Source of the DNA: Nitrospirota bacterium
Lineage (GTDB): Bacteria; Nitrospirota; Thermodesulfovibrionia; Thermodesulfovibrionales; JdFR-88
Length of the DNA: 39,809 bases
Direction of reading: 5' to 3'
Assembly: GCA_021825295.1 (NCBI GenBank)
Contig: JAKAHV010000030.1
Span: 1 to 39,809, forward strand
The notes under the pieces were generated by a model that saw only the letters and a program-made list of their open reading frames with translations, had not been told where the DNA came from and made no database searches. Position 1 is the stretch's first letter, and each line of letters begins with the position of its first letter. The position numbers and the translations under genes are program-made. Shown piece by piece: positions 1 to 8,316 of this stretch.

Positions 1-11
1 TTCTTTTTCCC

Positions 12-34
12 ATCCGTTTAGCATACGGATTTTC
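12..34. terminator. hairpin followed by T-run, possible weak terminator
   Basis: A perfect 6-bp inverted repeat (ATCCGT at 12-17, ACGGAT at 25-30) with a 7-nt loop is followed directly by TTT. It could be a weak intrinsic terminator for a gene lying left of the window. The stem is short and the T-run is only about four bases, so this is tentative. Confidence 0.3.
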
Positions 35-99
35 CTGTCCCCTTAAAAGCTCTTTTCCCTTTGTCTGGAGCCATTAATGCGCCGCCTAACGACCACTAA

Positions 100-282
100 T
101 TTACCCACACGCTTTCACGAAGAGCCAGAGTAGTTAAAGAACATGGTGTGAATATCACTCTTTTTCATTCAAAGGATAGGCATTCATATCATGAAGCATT
201 ATGGGATATATGCGACGACAGATACCCCATTGATTTAGGGTTAATTGAAAAAATTAAGAGAAAACCCTCCTCTGCTGCCTGA
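100..282 (+). pseudogene. unassigned open frame, probable gene remnant
   Basis: A frame is open from just after a TAA at 97-99 to TGA at 280-282. It has no ATG; the first GTG is about 50 bases in. The translation has a protein-like composition (for example H-S-K-D-R-H-S-Y-H-E-A-L-W-D-I) and ends I-K-R-K-P-S-S-A-A. I do not recognise a family. The stretch is more AT-rich than the genes to its right and lies beside a sequence (about 333-350) that resembles insertion-sequence ends. It may be a decayed mobile-element gene, which is inference. It could also be non-coding. Confidence 0.25.
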
Positions 283-365
283 TAAGATTTTTAACTAATT
301 AAATATTTCTAAAGACAGACCGCACTTAATTTTCAAACTGACCCACTACCAAATTCCAACTTGGG

Positions 366-394
366 TTGACAACTGGACAGTTTTTTGATTATCT
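366..394 (+). promoter_or_regulatory. sigma70-type promoter for rplM-rpsI
   Basis: A perfect -35 box TTGACA (366-371) is separated by 17 nt from TTATCT (389-394). An alternative TATAAA follows at 395-400. The promoter sits about 35 bp before the L13 start codon in a non-coding stretch and is well placed to drive rplM, rpsI and probably argC. Confidence 0.7.
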
Positions 395-429
395 TATAAA
401 ATTCATCAAAAAAGAGGATGGTGATTCAG

Positions 430-861
430 ATGAAGACCCGGTCTGCAAAGAAGAACGAAATTGAGCGCAAATGGTACGTGGTTGACGCAAACGACCTCGT
501 GCTGGGCAGGCTCGCTTCCCGCATAGCCGTCTATCTGAGGGGCAAACACAAGGCAATATTCACTCCGCACGTGGACACCGGGGATTTCATCGTGGTGGTG
601 AACGCGGAAAAGGTGAGGCTTACCGGAAAGAAACTCGACCAGAAGGTCTACTACAGGCATTCCAACTACCCCGGCGGGCTGAGAAGCGAAACGGCCAAAA
701 GCCTGCTGGCAAGGAGGCCGGAACAGGTTCTTGTCAACGCCGTGTCCGGGATGCTGCCCAAAAACACCCTTGGCAGGCAGATGCTTACAAAACTCAAGGT
801 ATACAGCGGGCCTGAACATCCGCACGCCGCGCAGCAACCCCAGGCCCTCTCGATAAAGTAG
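430..861 (+). CDS. rplM: 50S ribosomal protein L13
   Basis: Large-subunit ribosomal protein L13, an early 23S rRNA-binding assembly protein. The 143-residue product matches the family along its whole length: N-terminal W-Y-V-V-D-A, L-G-R-L-A-S, the R-G-K-H-K-A segment, [13 protein letters not shown], and the C-terminal A-A-Q-Q-P-Q. I place the start at the ATG at 430 because M-K-T aligns with the usual family N-terminus. An in-frame ATG at 418 would add four residues but lies directly against the AAGAGG ribosome-binding site. The gene is followed 25 bp later by rpsI, the classical L13-S9 pair. A TTGACA promoter lies upstream. Confidence 0.97.
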   Translation: MKTRSAKKNEIERKWYVVDANDLVLGRLASRIAVYLRGKHKAIFTPHVDTGDFIVVVNAEKVRLTGKKLDQKVYYRHSNYPGGLRSETAKSLLARRPEQVLVNAVSGMLPKNTLGRQMLTKLKVYSGPEHPHAAQQPQALSIK

Positions 862-886
862 GAAAAAAACGAGGAGAGACCAGACA

Positions 887-1279
887 ATGGCGGAAATCTC
901 ATACAAGACCACAGGCAGAAGAAAGACATCCATCGCGCGGGTCGGCTTGACCGCAGGCACCGGCCGGATCACGGTCAACAAAAAGCCCGTCGACGACTAT
1001 TTCCCGAGAGAAACACTCCGGATGATGATAAGGCAGCCCATAGAGCTCTGCGGGCTCACAGGAAAGTACGACATCACGGCCAGCGTCGAGGGGGGCGGCA
1101 TGAGCGGCCAGGCCGGCGCCCTCCGGCACGGCATCTCCAGGGCGCTTTCCGCCATCGACAACGATTTGAGGCCCAAGCTCAAAAAGGAAGGCTTCCTCAC
1201 CAGGGACCCGAGGCTCAAGGAGAGAAAGAAATACGGGCAGAAGGCCGCCCGGAGAAGATTCCAGTTCTCCAAGAGATAA
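887..1279 (+). CDS. rpsI: 30S ribosomal protein S9
   Basis: Small-subunit ribosomal protein S9, whose C-terminal tail reaches toward the P-site tRNA. The 130-residue protein has the family start ([14 protein letters not shown]), the Y-F-P-R-E segment, the [19 protein letters not shown] core, and the basic end [17 protein letters not shown] lies about 9 nt before the ATG. It is co-transcribed with rplM, and argC starts 16 bp downstream. Confidence 0.97.
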   Translation: MAEISYKTTGRRKTSIARVGLTAGTGRITVNKKPVDDYFPRETLRMMIRQPIELCGLTGKYDITASVEGGGMSGQAGALRHGISRALSAIDNDLRPKLKKEGFLTRDPRLKERKKYGQKAARRRFQFSKR

Positions 1280-1295
1280 AAAGAAACAAAAAACC

Positions 1296-2351
1296 GTGTC
1301 GAACGAGCCCCTGAAAGTAGCCATCTGCGGCGCAAGCGGCTACGCGGGCGCGGAGCTTTTGCGCATTCTCTCCTGGCACCCCGGGGTAGAAGTGGTCTCG
1401 GTCACCTCCGAAAGGTCCGGCGGCAAAAGCCCCGTGGAGCTTTATCCGCACCTGAACAAATACGATTATCTGTTGTTTGAGCCGCTTTCGCCGGAAATCC
1501 TTGCCGGGAAAGCGGACTTCTTTTTCATGGCCCTGCCGCATAAGGCGTCACAGCCCGCAGTGGCCCTCTTGTACAGGAAGGGCAAAAAGATCGTGGACCT
1601 CTCGGCCGATTTCAGGCTGAAGGACCCGTCGGTCTACGAGCAGTGGTACAAGGTCCCCCACAACCAAAGGGATGTGCTTAAAAAGGCGGTCTACGGGCTG
1701 CCCGAGCTGCACCGGGCAAGGATCAAAAAAGCCGGGCTCGTCGCAAACCCAGGCTGCTACCCGACCGGCGCGATATTGGGGGCCTACCCTGCGCTGAAAA
1801 GCGGTCTTGCAAGCCCCGAAGGCATAATCGTGGACTCGAAATCCGGCACCTCGGGGGCGGGCAGGCAGTCCGACATCAGGTTCTCGTTTTGCGAGGTCAA
1901 CGAGGGATTTAGGGCGTACTCCGTGGCCTCGCACCGTCACACCCCGGAGATTGAGCAGGAGCTCTCCGCGATTGCGAAAAGAGAAACCCTGACGATAAAC
2001 TTCACCCCGCATCTGCTACCGGTAAACAGGGGCATACTGAGCACGATTTACTTAAAGACGGCAAAAAAAACCACCACCGAAGAGGCGCTGTCGATCTACC
2101 GGAAGACCTACCGCAACGAGCCCTTTGTGAGGGTGCTTGCCCCCGGGGCCCTGCCCGATATAAGCTCCGTCCGGGGCACAAACCGCTGCGACATAGGGAT
2201 GAAGCTCGACGAGCGGACCGGCACGCTCATCGTCATTACCGCCATAGACAACCTGGTAAAGGGCGCGGCGGGGCAGGCCGTGCATAACATGAATTTGATG
2301 ATGGGCTTTCCGGAGGAAACCGGACTGGCCCAGCCCGCCGTCTTCCCCTAA
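1296..2351 (+). CDS. argC: N-acetyl-gamma-glutamyl-phosphate reductase
   Basis: Third enzyme of arginine (ornithine) synthesis, reducing N-acetylglutamyl phosphate to the semialdehyde with NADPH in the cytoplasm. The 351-residue protein shows the Rossmann nucleotide-binding start G-A-S-G-Y-A-G-A-E-L-L-R (about 13-24), the catalytic-cysteine motif N-P-G-C-Y-P-T-G (Cys154), D-S-K-S-G-T-S-G-A-G-R, and H-R-H-T-P-E-I. The length is usual for the family. The start is a GTG; no better ATG is near. It follows rpsI by 16 bp, an arrangement known from several Desulfobacterota and Nitrospirota (recalled, not searched). argJ lies downstream after a 670-bp gap. Confidence 0.95.
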   Translation: MSNEPLKVAICGASGYAGAELLRILSWHPGVEVVSVTSERSGGKSPVELYPHLNKYDYLLFEPLSPEILAGKADFFFMALPHKASQPAVALLYRKGKKIVDLSADFRLKDPSVYEQWYKVPHNQRDVLKKAVYGLPELHRARIKKAGLVANPGCYPTGAILGAYPALKSGLASPEGIIVDSKSGTSGAGRQSDIRFSFCEVNEGFRAYSVASHRHTPEIEQELSAIAKRETLTINFTPHLLPVNRGILSTIYLKTAKKTTTEEALSIYRKTYRNEPFVRVLAPGALPDISSVRGTNRCDIGMKLDERTGTLIVITAIDNLVKGAAGQAVHNMNLMMGFPEETGLAQPAVFP

Positions 2352-3021
2352 AAGCCGCGTCTTTTTTACAAACCGTATTCTCCTGCACTGCATCACATTC
2401 AAGACGGGAGTTTGCCGCCGCTAATCATAAATATCAACGCATTTGACCGCCAATAATAAGGTGTGATTTACCCGGAATTCCGTATTAAATGTTTCATTGA
2501 CAAAAGAGGTACGTCCGGGAATCCTCGCGTAAGCAATTACTTAACAGCGCCCCTACTCGAACAAAAACTCGCCCATTTGTCCCTTCATTCATCCAGGTTC
2601 TATGGACATCCACCCTCCGCAAAATCAAGTTGTATCTTTTTCATAAACTGTTTATCTGGACAATACAATGGCCTGGCCGATTATGATGGGACCGTGGAGA
2701 GCTTTGCATTTAAAATGCGAAGCCGGAAAGGGTTTTTTATGGGGAAGATCAGTCGCGGGCGAGAAATGCAATTAACCGGCATGAACGGAGGTCAATTGAA
2801 CGATTTGAACAGCCTGGATTAAAAAATCTTTACAAAACCGGGGGTTAGGGTTTTTGCCCTGAACGGTAAAACACAAAAAAGGGCGATGGCGGGCCAAGGG
2901 GATTCAATGCGAAAACTCGCCTTTTTCGGCCCCCGGAAGGGGCGAGGAGGAAGATTTTCCAGATAATATATAATTATCAGGCGGATATAAATTTTAAAAT
3001 CTTTCGGGAAGGACGCGAAAA
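2352..3021. other. 670-bp gap between argC and argJ, no recognised gene
   Basis: This stretch is visibly richer in A and T than its surroundings. A GTG-started frame at 2463-2822 (119 codons) has no convincing ribosome-binding site and no recognised motif, so I do not call it a gene. Structures seen are a hairpin at about 2701-2723 (GCTTTGCATT / AATGCGAAGC, TAA loop, one T-G pair), a CTCGCC/GGCGAG inverted repeat near 2914-2945, and GATAAT/ATTATC at 2962-2978 containing a TATAAT. The last could be a -10 box for argJ, but no matching -35 box was found. Confidence 0.5.
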
Positions 3022-4245
3022 GTGAAAATGAAGATTCCAAAGGGTTTCACCTTTTCAACCGCGGAGGCGGGAATAAAAAAGCCGGGCAGAAAAGACCTCG
3101 CCTTGATATACAGCGAGGAGGCGGCCGCGGCCGCGGGTGTATTCACCACTAACAAGATAAAGGGCGCACCCGTAAAGCTCGATATCGCGCGCATACGCTC
3201 GGGCATGGCGCAGGCCATCATCGCCAACAGCGGCAACGCCAATGTCTGCACCGGCAGGCAGGGGATGCTCGACGCAGTTGAGATGGCCCGCCTCGCGGCG
3301 GAGGGATTGGGCATAGATGAGGACCTCGTCTTCGTCTGCTCGACGGGCGTGATCGGCACGCCTCTGCCGATGGACCGGATACGGCCGCGGATTCACGAGC
3401 TGGCAAAAGGCGTCAATCCGGCAAAAGGGATTAATCCGGTAAAAGGCAGGGCCCGCACAAGCATCGAAGATGCGGCGCGTGCCATCATGACCACCGACAC
3501 GTTCCCGAAGACCGCCGCAAAGAGTTTCAGGATTTCGGGCATGGAAGTCCGTATCGCGGCCATCGCCAAGGGCTCCGGCATGATCCATCCAAACATGGCG
3601 ACGATGCTCTGTTTCATCATGACGGACCTTTCAATCGGCAAGGGCCTCCTGCAAAAGGCCCTGAAGGCTTCGGTCGAAAAATCCTTCAACCGCATCACGG
3701 TCGACGGCGACACATCGACCTCTGACACGGTCCTGATAATGGCAAACGGGCTGGCCGGAAACCCTCCCATGGCTGAATCGTCTGAAGGGTACGCGGCATT
3801 CAGGAAGGCGCTCGACCAGACCACCGGCCTGCTTGCAAGGATGGTCGCCGCCGACGGCGAAGGGGCGACAAAGCTTATAGAGGTCCTGGTAAAAGGGGCT
3901 GCCACGAAAAAAGACGCGCTCCGGGGCGCCGCCTCCATAGCCAATTCCCCTCTCGTGAAGACCGCCCTCTATGGAAACGACGCCAACTGGGGCAGGATAA
4001 TGATGGCCCTCGGCAAATCGGGCATAGCCATCGAAGAGGAAAAAGTTGATATTTACCTCAAAAGGCTTAAGATTGTGGAAAAGGGAATGTCCATGGGAAA
4101 GGACGACGAGGCAGGCAGTCTCCTGCGGGAATCAAAGGAGATAAAACTCACCGTCGACCTCAACATGGGCCCGCACAGCGAAGAAATCCTCACATGCGAC
4201 TTCACGGAGCAATACGTAAGGATAAACGCCGAATACAGGACGTGA
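3022..4245 (+). CDS. argJ: glutamate N-acetyltransferase / amino-acid acetyltransferase (ArgJ)
   Basis: ArgJ transfers the acetyl group from N-acetylornithine to glutamate, recycling it in arginine synthesis. Bifunctional members also use acetyl-CoA. The 407-residue precursor shows G-V-F-T-T-N, A-N-S-G-N-A-N, and the self-cleavage site K-G-S-G-M-I-H-P-N-M-A-T-M, where cleavage before Thr194 gives the alpha and beta chains and Thr194 is the nucleophile. Y-G-N-D-A-N-W-G-R follows in the beta chain. The start is GTG at 3022; ATG at 3028 is an alternative. GGAAGGA lies upstream. A small tandem insertion (residues about 129-142) falls in a loop before the cleavage site. Confidence 0.95.
   Translation: MKMKIPKGFTFSTAEAGIKKPGRKDLALIYSEEAAAAAGVFTTNKIKGAPVKLDIARIRSGMAQAIIANSGNANVCTGRQGMLDAVEMARLAAEGLGIDEDLVFVCSTGVIGTPLPMDRIRPRIHELAKGVNPAKGINPVKGRARTSIEDAARAIMTTDTFPKTAAKSFRISGMEVRIAAIAKGSGMIHPNMATMLCFIMTDLSIGKGLLQKALKASVEKSFNRITVDGDTSTSDTVLIMANGLAGNPPMAESSEGYAAFRKALDQTTGLLARMVAADGEGATKLIEVLVKGAATKKDALRGAASIANSPLVKTALYGNDANWGRIMMALGKSGIAIEEEKVDIYLKRLKIVEKGMSMGKDDEAGSLLRESKEIKLTVDLNMGPHSEEILTCDFTEQYVRINAEYRT
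3403..3448 (+). repeat. 18-bp tandem repeat inside argJ
   Basis: Two 18-nt units (3403-3420, 3421-3438; differing at three bases) and a partial third unit encode A-K-G-V-N-P / A-K-G-I-N-P / V-K-G. The unit keeps the reading frame and probably extends a surface loop. Confidence 0.6.
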
Positions 4246-4248
4246 GAT

Positions 4249-4632
4249 ATGCCATACATTAGTGATAGAAACCGGATGCTGTCGTGCCCCTTCTGCGGCC
4301 GGAGCCAGGAGATGCCCCGCCAGATAGATATGCGCTTCGGGCAGACAACGGGCGGCCGCTGCGAGTGCGGCGCCGTCTACGTCTACGACGAGTCCGGCCG
4401 GATGCTCGGCGAGGCCTTCAACGATGCCCTCGTCCTGCTCTACGGCGGGGACTACGACGCCGCCTACTCCGCGGGCGAGGACGAATACGAGGAAGAGATA
4501 ATAACCTATCAAAAGAGGCTTCACAGATACGTTCAGGGCTCGGCGCCCTTCGACCGCTCGGCCAAATACCTGTTTCTGAAAAAGACAAGCCCCGTTTCTG
4601 AAAAAGACAAGCAACGCCCAAAAATAATATAA
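4249..4632 (+). CDS. hypothetical zinc-ribbon protein
   Basis: A 127-residue protein I cannot name. Near the N-terminus it has a likely zinc ribbon: C13-P-F-C16 and C38-E-C40. The middle is acidic (G-E-D-E-Y-E-E-E) and no signal peptide or membrane segment is seen. It starts 3 bp after the argJ stop and ends 7 bp before def, so it is probably in the same operon. A 22-bp tandem duplication near its 3' end has shifted the frame of the second copy, so the last residues (about V-S-E-K-D-K onward) look newly acquired. Function unknown. Confidence 0.75.
   Translation: MPYISDRNRMLSCPFCGRSQEMPRQIDMRFGQTTGGRCECGAVYVYDESGRMLGEAFNDALVLLYGGDYDAAYSAGEDEYEEEIITYQKRLHRYVQGSAPFDRSAKYLFLKKTSPVSEKDKQRPKII
4572..4612 (+). 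repeat. 22-bp frame-shifting tandem duplication
   Basis: GTTTCTGAAAAAGACAAGC occurs at 4572-4590 and again at 4594-4612. The 22-bp period is not a multiple of three, so the same DNA is read in two frames within the zinc-ribbon gene: F-L-K-K-T-S-P, then V-S-E-K-D-K-Q. Confidence 0.8.
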
Positions 4633-4639
4633 TAGTTAG

Positions 4640-5146
4640 ATGGTTTTGAAGATAAGAACTTATCCGGACCCCGTCCTGAGAGGGAAGGCAAAGGAAGTCA
4701 CCAATTTCAACGGCGCTCTCCAGCGCCTCATAGACAACATGATCGAAACCATGTACGCCGCCCCCGGGATCGGCCTCGCCGCAAACCAGGTCGGCGTCCT
4801 CCAGCAGATACTGGTGGTGGATATAAACGCAAGGCAGCAGGCGGAATACCCGCTTATAGCGCTCATAAACCCCCGGATAATAACCGCGGAGGGGAAGGCG
4901 GAGGGCGAGGAAGGCTGTCTCAGCCTCCCTGGCTTCAACGCAGTCATAGAAAGGGCGGAGCAGGTCTTCGTGAAGGGACTGGACCGCGAGGGAAAGCCGG
5001 TGGACATCGAAGCCACGGGCCTGCTGGCCGTTGCGCTGCAGCACGAGATCGACCACCTCATGGGCAAAACAATCCTGGATAAGGCAAGCCCGCTTAAAAG
5101 AAGCCTTTATAAAAAACGCGCCTTAAAAAAGAGCGCCGCAGAATAG
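4640..5146 (+). CDS. def: peptide deformylase
   Basis: Removes the formyl group from the N-terminal methionine of new proteins. It is a metal-dependent cytoplasmic enzyme acting at the ribosome exit. All three family motifs are present in the 168-residue product: G-I-G-L-A-A-N-Q-V-G (motif 1), E-G-C-L-S-L-P-G (motif 2, metal-ligand Cys), and Q-H-E-I-D-H-L (motif 3, HExxH with two His ligands and the catalytic Glu). The lysine-rich tail is common. fmt follows 2 bp after the stop, the usual functional pair that adds and removes the formyl group. Confidence 0.97.
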   Translation: MVLKIRTYPDPVLRGKAKEVTNFNGALQRLIDNMIETMYAAPGIGLAANQVGVLQQILVVDINARQQAEYPLIALINPRIITAEGKAEGEEGCLSLPGFNAVIERAEQVFVKGLDREGKPVDIEATGLLAVALQHEIDHLMGKTILDKASPLKRSLYKKRALKKSAAE

Positions 5147-5148
5147 AA

Positions 5149-6072
5149 ATGGCGATCGTTTTTTTCGGCACCCCGCTGTTTGCCGTCCCGTGTTTAAAAG
5201 CGCTCCATGAATCCGGCGAGGACATCAGGGCCGTCGTCACTCGGAAGGACGCCCCCGCCGGAAGGGCAAAAAAAATCCTGCCGCCGCCGGTGAAGGAGCT
5301 TGCCCTGTCATACGGGCTCAACGTCATCCAGCCCGGGCGGCTTGATGAAGCCTTTGCGGAGGCGATTGAAAAGACCGCCTCGGAGTTTTTGGTTGTTGCG
5401 GCATACGGCCGGATACTGCCGGGCCGGGTACTTTCCATCCCGAGCATAGCGCCCGTAAACGTCCATGCCTCGCTGCTGCCAAAATGGAGGGGCGCATCCC
5501 CGATTGCAAGGGCAATAATCAACGGCGACAGCGTCACGGGGATCACCACGATGCTCATGGACGAGGGCCTCGACACAGGGGCCATCCTGCTTCAGGAAAA
5601 GACTGAAATCCGCCCCGGGGACGACGCCCAATCCCTTTCCGAAAGACTGGCGGAAATAGGGGCCATGCTTCTTGTAAAGACCCTGAAAGGCATGAGAGAA
5701 GGTTTAATAACGCCCCGCAGGCAGGAAGGCCAGGCCAGTTACGCCCCCCCGCTCAAGAAGGAAGACGGGCTTGCGGACTGGAGCCGCCCGGCCAAAGCCC
5801 TCTATGATTTCGTCCGCGGGATGTATCCCTGGCCCGGCGCGTATTTTTTCCTTAACGGCGAGAGGGTCAGGATAATAAAGGCCGCAGTCGCGGAAGGACA
5901 CGGCTCCCCGGGGGTCGTGGAGAAGGCCAGAGGGGCTCTGCTGGTGGGCACCGGAGAGGGGCTTCTTTCGCTTGTACAGGTGCAGCCCGAAGGGAAAAAG
6001 CCAATGTCCGCGGCGGCCTTTCTCCAGGGGAGAAAAATCAGGGAGGGGGGCGTCTTAAGCGGTGCGGCATAG
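5149..6072 (+). CDS. fmt: methionyl-tRNA formyltransferase
   Basis: Formylates Met-tRNA(fMet) using 10-formyltetrahydrofolate for translation initiation. The 307-residue protein begins I-V-F-F-G-T-P and carries the hydrolase/transferase core H-A-S-L-L-P-K-W-R-G-A-S-P-I and T-G-I-T-T-M-L-M-D-E-G-L-D-T-G, with catalytic Asn/His/Asp. The C-terminal tRNA-binding domain includes M-Y-P-W-P-G-A-Y. The length is usual. It is coupled to def upstream, and its 3' end overlaps the amidase start by 11 bp. Confidence 0.97.
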   Translation: MAIVFFGTPLFAVPCLKALHESGEDIRAVVTRKDAPAGRAKKILPPPVKELALSYGLNVIQPGRLDEAFAEAIEKTASEFLVVAAYGRILPGRVLSIPSIAPVNVHASLLPKWRGASPIARAIINGDSVTGITTMLMDEGLDTGAILLQEKTEIRPGDDAQSLSERLAEIGAMLLVKTLKGMREGLITPRRQEGQASYAPPLKKEDGLADWSRPAKALYDFVRGMYPWPGAYFFLNGERVRIIKAAVAEGHGSPGVVEKARGALLVGTGEGLLSLVQVQPEGKKPMSAAAFLQGRKIREGGVLSGAA

Positions 6073-6865
6073 GCTCTGGGCGCTTGCCTTCTGTTGCGCG
6101 GCCGTCCTTATCTTCCAATGGGCGGGGGCCGCGCAGGCGCTTGTGGCAATCGATCCTGGCCACGGCGGCTACGACAGGGGCATCATCTATGACACGGGCG
6201 GGAAGGAGACCAGCGAAAAAAGGGTTGACCTCGCCATCTCAAAGGCGATAGCCGCCGCCCTGCGGGCAAAGGGCGCTAGCGTGTTTCTGGTGAGGTCGGT
6301 GGACCGGTACCTTGGCATAGCCCAGCGGGCGCGGATCGCTTCCGCCAGGCAGCCGGCGGTTTTTTTGAGCGTCCATCTCGCATCGGCCAACGCGTTCCAG
6401 ATATATGCGAGCCTTATGCCAAATGTGCAGTTGCCCCCAGCCGCTCCCGCGGGGGGCAATCAGGCGCCGCCGGCCGCTCCAGCGGCCGTTAATCAGGCCC
6501 CGGGCAATCTGCCCCCGGCGGGCAATCAGGGCGTCCAGGCGGGGCCTGCGTCCGGCGGCGGGGGGCAGACGGGGCCCGATCAGCAGGCCCTCAGGCAATA
6601 CTATCTGTATTCCATGAGGCAGAGGCCCTACCTCGGCAAAAGCAGGGATCTGGCCTCGGCGCTTGAGCAGTCCCTGAAGCAGGCCTTCCCGGGGGAAACC
6701 ATCTCCTATATGGAAATACCGCTGCCGCTTCTGGATGCAATCGCCGCGCCCGCGGTATTGGTTGAATGCCCTGCCCCGCAATATATGGACTATAACAACC
6801 CCGCCGTCGTCTCCGGCATGGCCCAGGCGATCGCGGGGGCGATCATATCGTATGGAACATACTAA
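6062..6865 (+). CDS. N-acetylmuramoyl-L-alanine amidase (Amidase_3)
   Basis: Zinc amidase that cuts the bond between MurNAc and the stem peptide of peptidoglycan. Residues 1-27 form a signal peptide. Zinc ligands fit the family: H34 in D-P-G-H-G-G, E52, H105 in S-V-H-L-A. Catalytic Glu is in V-L-V-E (E235). Residues about 124-175 are a Pro/Ala/Gly/Gln-rich insert with loosely repeated P-P-A-x-x-x-N-Q-A units, an unusual low-complexity linker within the fold. The start is GTG at 6062, overlapping fmt by 11 bp. It overlaps the GerMN gene by 14 bp, which suggests co-translation and a shared cell-wall role. Confidence 0.85.
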   Translation: MRHRLWALAFCCAAVLIFQWAGAAQALVAIDPGHGGYDRGIIYDTGGKETSEKRVDLAISKAIAAALRAKGASVFLVRSVDRYLGIAQRARIASARQPAVFLSVHLASANAFQIYASLMPNVQLPPAAPAGGNQAPPAAPAAVNQAPGNLPPAGNQGVQAGPASGGGGQTGPDQQALRQYYLYSMRQRPYLGKSRDLASALEQSLKQAFPGETISYMEIPLPLLDAIAAPAVLVECPAPQYMDYNNPAVVSGMAQAIAGAIISYGTY

Positions 6866-7463
6866 ACGAAAGCGCCTGGCTAAACGAAGGCGCCTGGCCG
6901 TTTTTTCGCTGATACTCTTCCTGATCTTTGCGGGCGGGCTTGCGGCGGGCTATCTTTATCTCTCCCGGGGGCCTGTGGGCAGCCCCTCCCCGGGGGGAGG
7001 CCCGGAGGCGCAGACGGAGCAGGGCAGCTCCTACTTGAAAATCTATTATCCGGTGAGAGGCTACCTGCAGATGGAAGAAAGGCTCGTGACCCCGGAAATC
7101 CAGGACAGGGAGGAAGCCGCGCGCGATACCGTAACCGAATATCTGAAGGGCCCCGCGGGGATGGCGGACCCGGCCATCCCGCCCGGCGCGAAACTGCGCG
7201 GCCTGTATTTCGGCACAAACGGCATCCTGTATGTGGACCTGTCGGAGACCTTCAAGAGCAATTTCCAGGGGGACGCCCTGACGGAGTATCTGCTTCTGAG
7301 GGGGCTTTATGAAAGCCTGCTTTCAAACGTGCAAGGCATAACCGATGTAATGGTCCTCATAGACGGCAGGGAAACCGGGAGCATCGGCGGCCATATCCTT
7401 GCGGACAGGCCCCTCAGCGGGCTGGCAATAACGAACGCGGCGGGAAATGGAAAAGGCAATTAA
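6852..7463 (+). CDS. GerMN-domain protein, membrane anchored
   Basis: A 203-residue protein with an Arg/Lys-rich N-terminus, one membrane segment (about 16-36) and a Pro/Gly linker. The C-terminal domain resembles the GerMN (sporulation/germination) fold: Y-F-P/Y-P-V start, T-V-T-E-Y-L-K-G-P, L-Y-V-D-L-S-E-T-F, and a final V-M-V-L-I-D-G-R-E. GerMN domains lie outside the membrane and are linked to cell-wall processes, and a neighbouring amidase is common. The ATG at 6852 is chosen over an upstream in-frame ATG at 6735 because the latter lies inside the amidase and gives an unlikely N-terminus. It overlaps murI by 17 bp. Confidence 0.85.
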   Translation: MEHTKRKRLAKRRRLAVFSLILFLIFAGGLAAGYLYLSRGPVGSPSPGGGPEAQTEQGSSYLKIYYPVRGYLQMEERLVTPEIQDREEAARDTVTEYLKGPAGMADPAIPPGAKLRGLYFGTNGILYVDLSETFKSNFQGDALTEYLLLRGLYESLLSNVQGITDVMVLIDGRETGSIGGHILADRPLSGLAITNAAGNGKGN

Positions 7464-8316
7464 CGCGCCCATAGGGGTCTTTGATTCGGGTCTCGGGGGG
7501 CTTACCGTCCTCAGGGAGATAATCCTCGGGCTGCCGGGGGAAAGCACCATATACCTTGGCGACACGGCGAGGGTGCCATACGGGATAAGGTCGCCGGAGG
7601 TGGTCACGAGGTACAGCTTCGAGAACATGAAATTTCTGCTCTCGCGGAACATAAAGGTCCTCGTCATAGCGTGCAATACCGCAAGCGCCATAAGCCTTGA
7701 GGCCCTGAGAAAGGACGCCCCCGTACCGGTGATAGGCGTCATAGAGCCGGGGGCCAGGGCCGCGGCCGAGGCATCGAGGACCGGCAGGGTGGGAGTGATA
7801 GGGACCGAGACGACCATAAAAAGCGGCGCGTACCGCCGGGTGCTTGAAAGACTTGTCCCCGGGATAAAGGTGTTTTCCAGGGCATGCCCGCTTTTCGTGC
7901 CCCTGGTCGAGGAAGGATGGGTGGATGACGAGATATCCTTCCTGACAGCCAGGAAATATCTCTCCGGCTTCCTGGAAGACGGGATAGACACCCTGCTGCT
8001 TGGCTGCACGCACTACCCTCTGCTCAAAAACACCATAAGGCGGGTCCTGGGCGACGGCGTGGTCCTGATAGATTCCGCGCGTGAAACGGCGCGCGAGCTA
8101 AAAAAGGTCCTTGCGGAAAACGCCCTCATGAGGCAGGCCGGCCTGCCGCCCGAAAGGGAGTTCTACGTCACGGACGCGCCGGAGCGGTTCAAAATCCTGG
8201 GCGGCAGGTTTCTGCCCGGCGGGGAAAAAACAAAAACCCCGGATGGGGATCTTTCACTAATAAAAGAGGTCAGATTAATGGAGGTTTGGAATGAGGCCGG
8301 ATGGCAGAAGAAATGA
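7447..8316 (+). CDS. murI: glutamate racemase
   Basis: Interconverts L- and D-glutamate, supplying D-Glu for peptidoglycan. The 289-residue protein has the two catalytic cysteines in V-I-A-C-N-T-A-S-A and [10 protein letters not shown], and the substrate-binding start [12 protein letters not shown]. It also has [11 protein letters not shown]. It is slightly longer than average because of the tail after F-Y-V-T-D. Its 3' end overlaps rph by 26 bp and its start overlaps the GerMN gene. Within the run it follows two cell-wall genes. Confidence 0.96.
   Translation: MEKAINAPIGVFDSGLGGLTVLREIILGLPGESTIYLGDTARVPYGIRSPEVVTRYSFENMKFLLSRNIKVLVIACNTASAISLEALRKDAPVPVIGVIEPGARAAAEASRTGRVGVIGTETTIKSGAYRRVLERLVPGIKVFSRACPLFVPLVEEGWVDDEISFLTARKYLSGFLEDGIDTLLLGCTHYPLLKNTIRRVLGDGVVLIDSARETARELKKVLAENALMRQAGLPPEREFYVTDAPERFKILGGRFLPGGEKTKTPDGDLSLIKEVRLMEVWNEAGWQKK

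Noticed and set aside
2463..2822. 119-codon frame between argC and argJ
   Set aside because: GTG start without a clear ribosome-binding site, no recognisable motif, and a composition unlike neighbouring genes.
3403..3448. Short repeat as a CRISPR-like array
   Set aside because: The units are contiguous without spacers and lie inside a coding frame.
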